Positions 54,522 to 64,000 are shown, counted from the first letter of the stretch. The stretch is 64,000 bases of DNA from CAVYHX01 sp963768415 (GCA_963768415.1 CAVYHX010000033.1:10367-74366), one strand, 5' to 3'. Numbers and translations are program-made. The notes: generated by a model not told the origin, from the sequence alone.

Positions 54522-54675
54522 TAATTCTCGACTCTTTCAGATGTTAATGTGTTAAATTGCACGCATAACAACGTAATAATAATGCCGGCAATCTGACGCT
54601 ATTACGGAACCGGTAACAGGCCTGACATCCTGGTGGACGTGGAGGAATTATCTGCAATCACAATGGAGAGATGTC

Positions 54676-54915
54676 ATGACGACTGTAAGCAGTATCTACA
54701 CCCGTGCAAGGAGATGTCCACTCGCACACTCCATGGCACTGACAACGATCATCTTTTTCGGGATCACGTTGTACTATGCGATTGAGCAGAAGACTGTCAT
54801 GCTCAGCTCACTTGCCGAACCGATCATCGCGGTGTTACTCGGCCTTCCGACAGTGACCGCCTTTATAACATTTATTGTCGGCTCAAAATGCAGGATGAAG
54901 TTCGCTAAAACCTAG
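54676..54915 (+). CDS. Small membrane protein, 79 residues, unknown function
   Basis: The ATG follows GGAGAG at good spacing. The product has two hydrophobic helices (about residues 18-36 and 46-68: HSMALTTIIFFGITLYYAI and SLAEPIIAVLLGLPTVTAFITFIVG) and a basic end. I do not recognise it. An upstream operator-like palindrome and a downstream strong hairpin frame it as an independent unit, which supports a real gene. Confidence 0.6.
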   Translation: MTTVSSIYTRARRCPLAHSMALTTIIFFGITLYYAIEQKTVMLSSLAEPIIAVLLGLPTVTAFITFIVGSKCRMKFAKT

Positions 54916-54946
54916 CAGCCCCGAATGTCTGCAAACACCCCGGACA

Positions 54947-54986
54947 GGGAGCTGCGCTTGCATTTCTGAATGCAAGCGCAGCTCCC
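54947..54986 (+). terminator. Long hairpin after the small membrane protein gene
   Basis: An 18-bp perfect stem (GGGAGCTGCGCTTGCATT and its complement) with loop TCTG lies 32 bases after the stop. No T run follows, so termination is probable but not certain. Confidence 0.6.
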
Positions 54987-55331
54987 CCCGTCTATTACCC
55001 ACCCAACGACCCGCCGCCCTGCAAGCCTCGACGCTGGCAGGCTGAATCCGTCTGCTGCTTGAGACATCGGTCCGTGCCTAATCCGGCACTATCAAGAGCA
55101 AGCGCCCTGTTTCCAGTGATTTTTCAGGTATCGGTCAACCTGGCCGGGGATTAACAGGTGCCGCGCATCCCGATCTATCCATTGGTTTGGTAATTAATTC
55201 ATACATAACAATAAGATATATATCTCGCGTCGAATAGATCACATTCGCAGGCGCAACCGCCACGCTTTACTCTAAACGCGAATCATTGTATTTTAGATTT
55301 AGTTTTCAGAGCCAACCACACGGTCCCTACA
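54987..55331. other. Promoter-containing gap upstream of the iron permease gene
   Basis: AT-rich sequence around 55185-55225 and 55280-55310 could hold promoters for the cytochrome c-FTR1 gene. I found no clear Fur box, gene or repeat here. Confidence 0.4.
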
Positions 55332-57250
55332 ATGAAACACCTGTTGATATCTGTCGCCCTGCTGATCAGCACCCTGCCCGTCCCGGGCATGGCCGCCCCC
55401 GATCTCGCCAGACTGGTGCAGCTCATCGACTACATCGGGGTGGACTACCGTGGCGCGATTGCCGGGGGGCAGGTTATCAACGCCGCGGAATATGAAGAGA
55501 TGCAGGACTTCGCCCGGTCAGTCGTCGAACAGACCGCACAGTTACCCCCGGGCGACCTGCGCGCACAACTCCAGACCGGCGCCACCACCCTGGCACGCCT
55601 GGTGGATCAACGTGAAGCGCCTGCCACAGTCGCCGCCGCCGCGGCCACCCTGCGCCATGGACTGATCGACAGCTACGCAATCAAGGTGGTCCCCCGCAAA
55701 GCCCCGCAGCTTGAACGCGCACAGCAATTGTACGCCGACAACTGTACCGCCTGTCACGGCGCAAGCGGTCACGGTGACGGTAACCTGGCCCGCGGCATGC
55801 AACCGCCACCCACGGATTTCACCGATGCAGAACGCTATGGCCAGCGCACCCTCTACGGTTTGTACAGCACCATCAGTGCGGGGGTGGCCGATACCGCCAT
55901 GCGCGGCTTCCCGGAGTTGAGCGAAGACGACCGCTGGAGCCTCGCCTTCCTGGTGGGCCGGATGGCGGTAGTGGAACCGACTGTGCGATCCGCCGCCGCG
56001 GAATCGCCTGGGAGGCCAGGGCCACTGTCACTGCGACACTGACCAGACTGGAGCGTTTCACCGTCACCACGCCGGAAGAGGCCCGCGCAGAATTCGGTCC
56101 TGTTGGCGGCGACGTGATGGCCCACCTGCGCACCCATCCCGAGCTGCTGTTCGCCAATGGCTCACCGCTTGATTTTTCGCGCCAGACCCTGGCCGCCAGC
56201 CGCGATGCCTTTCATGCCGGCGATCGGGACCAGGCCTATCAACTTGCGGTGTCCGCCTATCTCGACGGGTTTGAATTGATCGAACACCGCATCGATACCG
56301 TCGATTCCGACCTGCGCCTCGCCATCGAAACCGAAATGACCCGCTATCGCAACCTGGTACGGAAAAACGCCACGGCGCAAGCGGTGGACGACCAGGCGGC
56401 GCGCATCCACCTGCTCCTGGATCAGGCCGCCGAGCGTATGGACAGCGGCACCCTGTCGAAGGGTGCGGCCTTTTCCGGCGCCTTCATCATCCTGCTGAGA
56501 GAAGGCCTGGAAGCACTCCTGGTCGTGGCCGCGCTGGCGGCCTTCCTGATCAAGACCGCGCGCCGCGACGCCATGCCGTACCTGCACATCGGCTGGGCCG
56601 GCGCCCTGGTGCTGGGCGTGTTCACCTGGCTGGCATCGGTCTACCTGATCGATTTCAGTGGCGCCAGCCGCGAGATCACCGAAGGTGTCGCGGCCATCGT
56701 GGCCATGGCCGTGTTGTTCTATGTCGGGTTCTGGCTGCACAGCAAGACCAGTGCCGCCCAGTGGAAAGTGTTCATCGAGCGGTCCGTACAGAATGCCCTC
56801 AGCGCCGGCACCCTGTGGGGACTGGCCGGCCTGTCCTTCATCGCGGTCTACCGCGAGGTCTTCGAGACCATCCTGTTCTATCAGGCACTCTGGGTACAGG
56901 CCGATGCACCGGCCCAGGCCTCGCTGCTGGCGGGCATCGGCACCGCCAGCGCTGCACTGGCGGTGCTCGCCTGGCTGATCCTGCGTTACAGCACACGCCT
57001 GCCGCTGCGCCAGTTCTTCTCCGTCACCAGCATATTCATGTTCGTGCTGGCCGTGGTATTCGCCGGCAAGGGCATCGCCGCACTGCAGGAGGCCGGCAAG
57101 TTACCGCTCGATCCGGTCAGTTTCCCGCGCATCGATCTGCTCGGCATCTACCCGAACCTGCAGGGACTCGCACTGCAGTTGGGACTGGTGATACTGGCGG
57201 CAGTCATCCTCTGGGGCAGCACCCTGCGCCGGCGAATGACCATGGGCTGA
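55332..57250 (+). CDS. Cytochrome c / FTR1 iron permease fusion (one frameshift)
   Basis: A signal peptide (MKHLLISVALLISTLPVPGMAA) leads a periplasmic region with a c-type haem site CTACHG near residue 138. After a frame change near 55995, in a CCGCCGCCGCGG stretch, the protein continues through a linker into an FTR1 permease of seven membrane helices with the iron motifs REGLEALLVVAAL and YREVFETILFYQA. About 640 residues in all. FTR1 permeases import ferric iron coupled to oxidation of ferrous iron; a fused cytochrome could take the electron. The two halves belong together because the frame resumes without loss. Confidence 0.85.
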
Positions 57251-57315
57251 CCCGCGCGCCGCACCCGCTAAACCACCTCCCCGATCACCAAACAAACAAA
57301 CAACAGCACCCCTCC

Positions 57316-57605
57316 GTAGGGCGCAATAGCGCAGCGTATTGCGCCGATCGACCTATCCACTGCAACCCGATCACCAAACAAACAAGCAACAGCACCCTCA
57401 CGTAGGGCGCAATAGCGCAGCGTATTGCGCCGATCGACACATCCACTGCAACCCGATCACCAAACAAACAAGCAACAGCACCCTCACGTAGGGCGCAATA
57501 GCGCAGCGTATTGCGCCGATCGACACATCCACTGCAACCCGATCACCAAACAAACAAGCAACAGCACCCCTCACGTAGGGCGCAATAGCGCAGCGTATTG
57601 CGCCG
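57316..57605. repeat. REP family 2 tandem array, 86-bp period
   Basis: Four GTAG-headed GGCGCAATA/TATTGCGCC hairpins start at 57316, 57402, 57488 and 57575. The linkers repeat too (CGATCACCAAACAAACAAG and CAACAGCACCC). The array fills the gap between the FTR1 stop and the DUF192 gene. Open frames through it are translated repeat. Confidence 0.9.
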
Positions 57606-57687
57606 AACGACCTATCCGCCGCTTAATACATACCTCGTGTAGAATGATCATCTGCTACTGATCCCGAAATTCAACCTTAATCCCGGC

Positions 57688-58164
57688 ATGCGCTCTAGCA
57701 CACTCACCATCCTGATGAAGTCTTGCATCGTGTTCACGCTGCTACCCACAGCCGCCTGCATGCGTGCGGAATGCCCTGTCAACAATCCAGCCACGACATT
57801 GATCATTAACGGACACCGGTTAACGGCGGAAGTCGCGGCGACCCCTAACGCCCGCAGTTGCGGCCTTGCCTTTCGGGACAACCTGCCCGCTGATCACGGC
57901 ATGCTGTTCGTGGTTAAAGCTGACCGGACACTCGCGTTCTGGATGAAGAACACCATCATCCCGTTATCAATTGCCTACCTCGATGCCGAAGGCGGAATAC
58001 TGGAGATTTACGCGCTGGATCCGCACCAGCCGGAACACAAGGTCACATCCAGTGTGCCGGCACGCTATGCTCTGGAAACCCACCCGGGCTGGTTCCGAAC
58101 ACATGGCATCGAGGTGGGTGACAAGGTCAGTATTCATTTACCCGCAGACCTGGAGATCCAGTAG
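57688..58164 (+). CDS. DUF192 exported protein
   Basis: The 158-residue product has a signal-like N-terminus ending TAACMRAE, where LPTAAC may be a lipobox, and a DUF192 domain: VEVAATPNARSCGLAFRDNLPADHGMLFVVKADRTLAFWMKNTIIPLSIAYLDAEGGILEI and ARYALETHPGWFRTHGIEVGDKV. The family is widespread and without a settled function. Another ATG at 57715 is a possible start. Confidence 0.88.
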   Translation: MRSSTLTILMKSCIVFTLLPTAACMRAECPVNNPATTLIINGHRLTAEVAATPNARSCGLAFRDNLPADHGMLFVVKADRTLAFWMKNTIIPLSIAYLDAEGGILEIYALDPHQPEHKVTSSVPARYALETHPGWFRTHGIEVGDKVSIHLPADLEIQ

Positions 58165-58361
58165 GGAGAATTGCGGCAAACCCGGGTTTTTGCTGTCAGC
58201 TTTCTTTACATTCCGGCAGCGCGTAGCGCACCGCAAAATCCACACTGGCAGCTATCTTCATGATTTCCTGATTGTTACTTCATAGCGGTATAAATATTGC
58301 GTCTTTTTCCATCCAGGCACTATTGCACAGGTACCACATACCCGATTAAGAGGAGAAAACA

Positions 58362-58616
58362 ATGCACAGCGACAACAACGATAACAAAACTGTACTGGCC
58401 GATGTAGCTGCAGCCGACAACCAGGCTGCCGGACCCGGGATTGGCAGCCGGATTGCACCGGCGGTCGCCCTGCTGATGCTGGGCGAGTCAGCGTACGCAC
58501 AAGATGATGATGACGGTGTGGTAGTTCCTGAACCCTCCACCCTGGCACTGTTGGCCGCCGGGGCCGTTGTCGGCGGTGCAGCAAAATACATTCATAACAA
58601 GCGGCGGAAAAAATAG
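58362..58616 (+). CDS. Small PEP-CTERM protein
   Basis: The ATG follows AAGAGGAG. The 84-residue product has a polar start, a hydrophobic stretch with an AYAQ cleavage-like site in the middle (APAVALLMLGESAYAQ), an aspartate run, and a PEP-CTERM end: VVPEPSTLALLAAGAVVGGAAKYIHNKRRKK. Almost nothing is left of the mature protein after removal of both signals. A second, broken copy follows at once. Exosortase-dependent export is inferred from the tail. Confidence 0.75.
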   Translation: MHSDNNDNKTVLADVAAADNQAAGPGIGSRIAPAVALLMLGESAYAQDDDDGVVVPEPSTLALLAAGAVVGGAAKYIHNKRRKK

Positions 58617-58656
58617 CAGGCGCAGATACAACATTACAAGACGCGGAGGAATAACA

Positions 58657-58920
58657 ATGCAAAGCAGCAAAAACAAAACCAACAAGGCACAGGTCGATGC
58701 AGTCTGAAGCCGACAGCCAGGATTCCGGTGCTCGGGATTGGCAGCCGGATTGCACCGGCGGTCGCCCTCCTGTTGCTGGGCGATTCAGCCCACGCTCAAG
58801 ATGATTATTGACGAGGATACGATTAACGTTCCCGAACCATCCACCCTGGCACTGTTGGCCGCCGGGGCCGTCGTCGGCGGCGCAGCAAAATACATTCACA
58901 ACAAGCGGCGGAAAAAATAG
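58657..58920 (+). pseudogene. Frameshifted duplicate of the small PEP-CTERM gene
   Basis: A GGAGG site and ATG open a frame (MQSSKNKTNKAQ) that stops after 16 codons. The homologous sequence then continues in other frames (GIGSRIAPAVALLLLGDSAHAQ, and NVPEPSTLALLAAGAVVGG...), so at least three shifts separate it from the first copy. Tandem duplication followed by decay, or sequencing error, would explain it. Confidence 0.75.
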
Positions 58921-58954
58921 ATTCTGGCACTAAGTAATTTAGCGGGCAACCCTG

Positions 58955-59884
58955 TCACGAACGCAGGGTTGCCCGGTCAGTTTCATGCAGCGCATGCGCG
59001 GCGCTGGCCGCACCATTCAGTAAATCGCGCCGCCGGTAACACGGCATCGCTTCACTCCGGACACGCTGCCCCATGGTGATCCGGGACAGGCTCGGCAGCT
59101 CATAGAAGTCTCCCTGCAAATACGGCTCGAATGCGGCCACCATGCGTTGCTCGAGTTCCTGCCGGGTGTCGCGTGGCAAGTCCTCGAGGGGTAATGACAG
59201 CCCGCGCTCCAGGCCCGGCTGCCAGAAGGGTGTGCCGACCGGCGCGCGTTGAGTGCAGGGTAATGTCCTGCTCCGCGACTATCCAGGAAACCCTGCCTGC
59301 GCCATCTCTTCCGCCAGGCTGCCCGCGGCAGCGAACCTGAACGGGTCGATGACCGCGTCGCGCCTTGTCAAGTTCGAACAGTTCAGTCACGACGTCATGG
59401 ACGATCTTGAGTATGGGATTGTCCTCCCGGGGCCCGCAGACCAGGAACGCGGCCCGCGCACCGGGCCTGAGCACGCGCCGCGCCTCCGCCAGCGCACGCT
59501 GCACGCGCGGGCAATACATGATGCCCAGGCGGCAGACGATGCCATCGAAGCAGCGGTCGCCAAACGGCAGGCTTTCCATCGCGGCACTGCAAAAATGCAG
59601 GTTGGTCAGGTCATCCGCCGCGGCACGCCAGCCGCGCGCGCGCGACCATGTCAAACGCCAGGTCAGTCGTCATGACAAAACCATCCGGCCCGACCACGGT
59701 GACCCAGCTCGAGTGAGGTATCGCCCACCCCGCAGGCCAGGTCCAGCACGCGCTGACCGGCATCCACCCCGGCTGCAGTCATCAGCGCCCGGCTGAATTC
59801 CGCGGACCGCGGGCGTGTCATCTCGGACCATTTCTCCCAGGCATCGCTGCGCTTGCCCCAGTGCGCCTTGTTATGCGCGCTGGC
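58955..59884 (-). CDS. Class I SAM-dependent methyltransferase (several frameshifts)
   Basis: Spliced across frames, the sequence reads HNKAHWGKRSDAWEKWSEM, RVLDLACGVGDTSLELG (motif I), TTDLAFDMVARARG, LPFGDRCFDGIVCRLGIMYCPRVQRALAEARRVLRPGARAAF (motifs post-II and III), then DPFRFAAAGSLAEEMAQAGF and a C-terminal ALHETDRATLRS. This is the UbiE/COQ5-like pattern; the substrate is unknown. Frame changes occur near 59705, 59360 and at two or more other points, and the start is obscured. I keep it as a gene because motifs are intact. Confidence 0.7.
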
Positions 59885-59892
59885 AGATCATG

Positions 59893-61013
59893 CGCCGCCT
59901 GTGAATCAGTCTGCTGTTTGCGCCCGGCAAGACCCGGCCCGGCACGCGGCCAGCAGGGTACGAACGAGGTAGCGCGATTTGTCGCTCAAGCGCGTCGCGT
60001 AACCACAGTTGCAGCCGGGGAAGTTCCAACCGGCGCGGTTCACTTGCCTGATCAGTCCAGCAGCCGCGATGAAAATGCCGGCACCATCCGCCGCACCCGG
60101 GGATCATCAGTCATCGCGCATCAAGCGACACGCCCAGTGCCTGCTGCGCCAGCCCCAGCCCCAGCAGCAGCAGGCGTTCCACACCCTGATCCCGGGCCCG
60201 GGCGCGCACCTGCACGGAGATCGATTTCCGGGTGACGGTGCAACAGCCAGGCGACATCGCAGAGCTCCCCGACCACCGCCCATTCACGGACGCCCCCGGT
60301 TACACACAGAGATACAACAGCAGGTCCTCCAGCGCCAGCGTCTTGAGCTGCACGCCATCGATGTCGTAATCCACGGCCCGTTCCCGCAAGCGCAGCAGCA
60401 TCGAGCCTTATCCCGGCAACGCCGGGCAAGACTATCGTGTTGCGCCTCGATGACACTGTCATCCCCGTCCCGGACATATGTCCGGTGGCAGGCGTTGTCC
60501 GCTGCAGGTCAACGCCACACCGGGAACTGCTTGAGGCTCCCGCGGCTGATAGCCATGCGCCGTCAGCAGTGCGCTCGAACCGGTCGAGATCCGCAGCGTC
60601 CAGCAGCACCACAGGATTAACGGCCTCCTGCAGGCGAGGATTGCCGTAAGCCCGCCGCGCCAGCTACCGGGCCCTGCAGGAACAGCGCATCGATGCCCTG
60701 CCCCTGTAACGCAGCGGCCATCTCCGCAACAGCCTGTTCGAGCACCGCGTGACGTTCCTGGTTGCGGCCCGACCAGACAGCCAGCGCCTGCGTGATATCA
60801 CGCGGTACCCGGGGCGCACCGACAGGGCAGGAGACAGGCATGCAGCAGCGGCACCAGCCGGTGCTGCATGGCCGCGCGCACCAGGACGGTCCAGTCGATT
60901 CCCTCCGCGAGCAATTGTTCAAGCCGCACCCGCACCGCCGGATCAGCACCGGGATGCCCGGCGAGCAAGCAGCACTTCGCGTTCGCGGGGGTGGGTTGCC
61001 GGTGCATTCATCG
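59893..61013 (-). CDS. NTP_transf_5-like nucleotidyltransferase (many frameshifts)
   Basis: Fragments in all three frames follow the order of the uncharacterised nucleotidyltransferase family: LLAGHPGADPAVRVRLEQLLAEGIDWTVLVRAAMQHRLVPLLHACL, then ERHAVLEQAVAEMAAALQGQGIDALFLQGPV, later VREWAVVGELCDVAWLLHRHPEIDL, GVERLLLLGLGLAQQALGVSLD, and a C-terminal WLRDALSDKSRYLVRTLLAACRAG. These proteins are common in polysaccharide or surface-modification loci; the substrate is unknown. The gene sits just upstream of the methyltransferase. The frame changes are too many to place confidently. Confidence 0.55.
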
Positions 61014-61079
61014 GTCTGAAAATAACTGATATCCAGGGGAGAGGCCACGCTAAATCGGGTTACATGCTTTTCCACAGTC

Positions 61080-61542
61080 CCGGGTTACTCGCTGTGAGGC
61101 ATACCATTTCAGATTACTCGCCACCCGATCTATACGCTACGGCTCATGATCACCCGGCAGGATGTTCAAAGATTCCGTATTCGGCTCACACTCCTCGCCT
61201 GTGGTCACTCCAGCGAATCCATGCGCTCTGTGACACCCGTACATCCCTGTACAGCGTCCATGCAGGCGCAGCGCAGTGACCATCATGGATTTCGGCATAG
61301 TACTGTTCTTTTCATTCTCATTCAGGCAATCCGGAGACAAGCATAAGCCGCTACCATATATAGTACACTAGCGGTACGACTCGCGTGAGAAACCACACAT
61401 GTCACTATTACACGGAAGAAACAAGGCCGGTAATTTCATGCTGCGTAGCCTTCATGGGCACGGCTTTCGACATTACCGGTTTCAATCCTGTGATGCGGTG
61501 ATTTCCCACCGGCAGCATCCCGTACGCCCCCGTTAACCTGAC
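61080..61542. other. Gap between divergent nucleotidyltransferase and photolyase genes
   Basis: About 460 bp without convincing gene or repeat; short frames here have no ribosome site or recognisable domain. Promoters for both flanking genes are expected here. Confidence 0.5.
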
Positions 61543-63008
61543 ATGGATTCTTTTCTGCTCTGGTTCCGTCGTGATCTCCGGCTTGCGGATAATCCTGCAC
61601 TGCGGGCCCTGCTGGATCATGGGCATCGTCCGATCCCCGTCTATATTCACGATGAACCCGATCCGGAATGGGCGCCGGGTGCGGCCAGCGCCTGGTGGTT
61701 GCATCACAGCCTTGTGGCGCTTGAAAAAGCGCTGCGCCAGTGCGGCAGTGACCTGATTGTCCTGACGGGTGACACACAACAACAGCTCCTGAAACTGGTC
61801 GAGACAACCGGCGCACAGGGTGTCTACTGGAATCGTTGTTACGAACCGGCATTTATAAAACGGGATGGCGTCCTGAAGAAGACGCTCCGGCAACAGGGCC
61901 TTGACACACACAGCTTCAACGGCGCATTGCTGCGCGAACCCTGGGATAATCTCAAGAAAGACGCAACGCCCTACCGTGTATTCACACCCTTCTGGAAGAA
62001 GCTGCATGCGATCGGACCTGCACGCGAGCCAGTGCCGCGGCCCGAACAACTCCCTGCCATGCCGGCCGGAAAATCTACCGGGAGCGTAACCATTGACTCT
62101 CTCAAGCTCCTGCCCGGCATCCACTGGGACAAGGCATTTTACGATCACTGGCAACCGGGTGAAGACGGCGCCCGAAAGGCACTGGAGGAATTTTTGTGAC
62201 ACCGGCTTGCATGACTATGCAACAGCCCGCGATGTGCCCGCAATGTCAGGCACCTCCCGCTTGTCCCCGCATTTACATTTCGGCGAAATCAGCCCGGTAC
62301 AGATCTGGAATATCCTGTTGCACGCAGCGGCAATGGACGCGTCCCCGGGCACAATGGCGGCAACTGAAGCCTATCTGCGCGAAATCGCCTGGCGTGAATT
62401 CAGTCACCAGCTGCTCTATCACTTCCCGCACACGCCATTGAAACCGCTGGATACACGTTTTGAATATTTTCCCTGGCGCACTGACTACGGGGACATGCTG
62501 GCAGTGCTGGCAGAAAGGACAAACCGGTATCCCGATAGTGGATGCAGGCATGCGCGAGTTATGGGCAACCGGTTATATGCACAACCGCGTGCGTATGATC
62601 GTTGCATCGTTTCTCACCAAGAACCTGCTCATTCCGTGGCAGGAAGGTGCCCGCTGGTTCTGGGACACGCTGGTTGATGCCGACCTTGCAAATAACACCA
62701 TGGGTTGGCAATGGACTGCCGGCAGTGGCGCCGATGCAGCGCCCTACTTCAGAATATTCAATCCGGTGTTACAAGGGGAAAAATTCGACAAGAGCGGGCG
62801 CTACGTACGCCACTGGATACCCGAACTGGAGAAACTCGCAGATAAATACATCCATAAACCGTGGGCAGCCGACCCGGCCTTACTCGCGGATGCCGGCGTC
62901 ATACTCGGCGTTGACTACCCTCAACCCCTGGTTGATTTGTCAACCAGTCGCAAGCAGGCGTTGGCGGCATGGGACTTTGTTAAACACCAGCCACGCGACG
63001 AACCCTGA
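61543..63008 (+). CDS. phrB: Deoxyribodipyrimidine photolyase (two frameshifts)
   Basis: The flavoprotein repairs UV cyclobutane pyrimidine dimers with light. The N-terminal antenna domain reads LLWFRRDLRLADNPALRALL. The frame changes near 62195 within a run of five T, where removal of one T restores EFCDTGLHDYATARD, and again near 62505; conserved FAD-domain motifs follow: TSRLSPHLHFGEIS, WREFSHQLLYHFP, TGIPIVDAGMRELWATGYMHNRVRMIVASFLTKNLL and WFWDTLVDADLANNTMGWQWTAGSGADAAPYFRIFNP. The full length of about 485 residues is normal. A sequencing indel in the T-run is the best explanation of the first shift. Confidence 0.93.
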
Positions 63009-63177
63009 GAATGCGTTGTGTCTGAACATCAGGCTCACTGCCGCCCCGCCTGTCCACTCTCCCGCAGGGAAAGGGAATGTTGTGTTTGTTTTGCAGTGCC
63101 GTGCGCGCATGACCAGCGCGCCCTGATTACTAACCGCAAACGTATCCGGTCCAGACCCCGTCGCTTGCCTGCAATCG

Positions 63178-64000
63178 TCAGGCGCGCCCGGACTGCGACG
63201 GGCGGCGCCGCGATTTGCCGGCATAGGCACGGCCAGCCCCGCCAGGACCTTTCGACGCGCCCCGATTTGCAGATGCGCCCGGGCGCGGCTTCGCTGCGGC
63301 ATTACCATCGTGCCCGGACCGGTTACCGCGCGCCTGGCCGGCGCCGCTGCCGTGCACCGGATTTGCCACCCGGGCGCCCGTTATTGTTGCGCTGCCGGAT
63401 CGGCTCGGCACGAATGGAAGGGTCCGGCTCGTAACCCGGTATCACGACCCTGGGAAGGTCACGCTTGAGCAGGCGCTCGATATCCATCAGCAGCTTGCGT
63501 TCATCCACACACACCAGCGATACCGCCTGGCCTTCATTGCCGGCGCGGCCGGTGCGGCCAATGCGATGTACGTAGTCTTCCGGGATGTTGGGCAGTTCAT
63601 AGTTCACCACATGCGGTAACTGATCGATGTCCAGACCGCGCGCCGCGATGTCGGTGGCCACCAGTACCCGTACCTCGCCGCGCTTGAAGTCGGCCAGTGC
63701 ACGGGTACGCGCACCCTGGGTCTTGTTGCCGTGAATCGCGGTGCTGCTGATACCGTCCTGCTCCAGCTGACTCGAGAGCCGGTTGGCGCCGTGCTTGGTG
63801 CGGGTAAACACCAGTACCTGGCGCCAGTTCTGTGTGCCGACCATAAACGACAAGCAGTTCACGCTTGCGGTCACGGTCCACCGGGTGGATCACCTGCGAG
63901 ACCAGCTCGGTCGGCGTGTTACGGCGCGCCACTTCGATCAGCGCAGGCTTGTCCAGCAGCGTGTCGGCAAGTTTCTTGATGTCGTTGGAGTAGGTTGCGG
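63178..64000 (-). CDS. rhlE: DEAD-box RNA helicase, RhlE type (partial; frameshifts)
   Basis: Only the C-terminal half lies in the window; the gene begins beyond 64000. Seen are RRNTPTELVSQVIHPVDRDRKRELL, then after a frame change near 63850 MVGTQNWRQVLVFTRTKHGANRL (motif IV), GNKTQGARTRALADFKRGEVRVLVATDIAARGLDIDQLPHVVNYELPN (motif V), and HRIGRTGRAG (motif VI). A second shift near 63340 leads to a basic Gly/Arg/Lys-rich tail typical of RhlE. The helicase remodels RNA, for instance in ribosome assembly or with RNase E. The order and wording of the motifs identify RhlE well. Confidence 0.9.

Noticed and set aside
57285..57661. Plus- and minus-strand frames across the 86-bp repeats
   Set aside because: They consist of translated REP family 2 units and linkers.

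Overview
The window looks like a chromosomal piece of a gammaproteobacterium of moderately high GC. The pointers are YceH, YjbQ, HugZ, PbpG, MlaC-like and RhlE proteins, PEP-CTERM and VPLPA-CTERM sorting signals, a Gly/Tyr-rich protein resembling the sulfur globule proteins of purple sulfur bacteria, and several families of GTAG-headed REP palindromes. No rRNA, tRNA, CRISPR array, prophage or complete insertion sequence was seen. The genus cannot be named from this sequence; a Chromatiales-like sulfur or iron bacterium is an inference only.

Layout. 1-8.4 kb (minus strand): a truncated haem-binding DUF3365 sensor, an MBL-receiver-GAF fusion, a cyclic-nucleotide-binding protein, then an operon of a nucleotide-transporter-like MFS/HEAT protein, a second cyclic-nucleotide-binding protein and an exported protein. 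REP arrays flank this block. 8.4-11.9 kb: frdCAB, a fumarate reductase of the dihaem Wolinella type, broken by many frameshifts. 12-21.4 kb: YjbQ, a beta-CASP nuclease, a phosphoesterase, the Gly/Tyr-rich exported protein, an IMPase, TauE/SafE, SLC13, DsbB and glutamate dehydrogenase. 21.5-28.2 kb: an ACP/acyl-AMP ligase/acyltransferase fusion, an exported hydrolase, a cardiolipin-synthase-like PLD and CapA. The first three could cooperate in lipid remodelling.

28.2-41 kb: an unrecognised 388-residue protein, an M42-like peptidase, VanZ, nitrilase, a secreted 18-residue-repeat protein, a wrecked REP-associated tyrosine transposase (RAYT) between its own REPs, a VPLPA-CTERM protein, a more AT-rich stretch with a thioredoxin-fold protein and YbjQ, then YceH, a SelW-like protein, an exported amidohydrolase whose 5' end abuts a REP array, and a membrane-anchored lytic transglycosylase. 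41-54 kb: methionine salvage mtnBDC, an exported 2-hydroxyacid dehydrogenase, a PDC sensor protein, a Lon-domain protein, MgtC/DUF4010, DUF523/DUF1722, MlaC, HugZ, PdxH, a lipoprotein, PbpG and a DUF4124 protein. 54-64 kb: a small membrane protein, a cytochrome c-FTR1 iron permease fusion, a REP array, DUF192, a duplicated PEP-CTERM mini-gene, a methyltransferase and a nucleotidyltransferase (both badly frameshifted), photolyase and RhlE.

Two window-wide themes stand out. First, at least four REP families, each with a GTAG head and a hairpin, occupy most long intergenic gaps; one family can be tied to a RAYT relic. Second, frameshifts cluster at about 5-12, 20-24 and 55-64 kb while the rest reads cleanly. 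Conserved residues resume exactly after each shift, and one clear case is an extra T in a T-run, so sequencing indels are more likely than decay in most of these genes.
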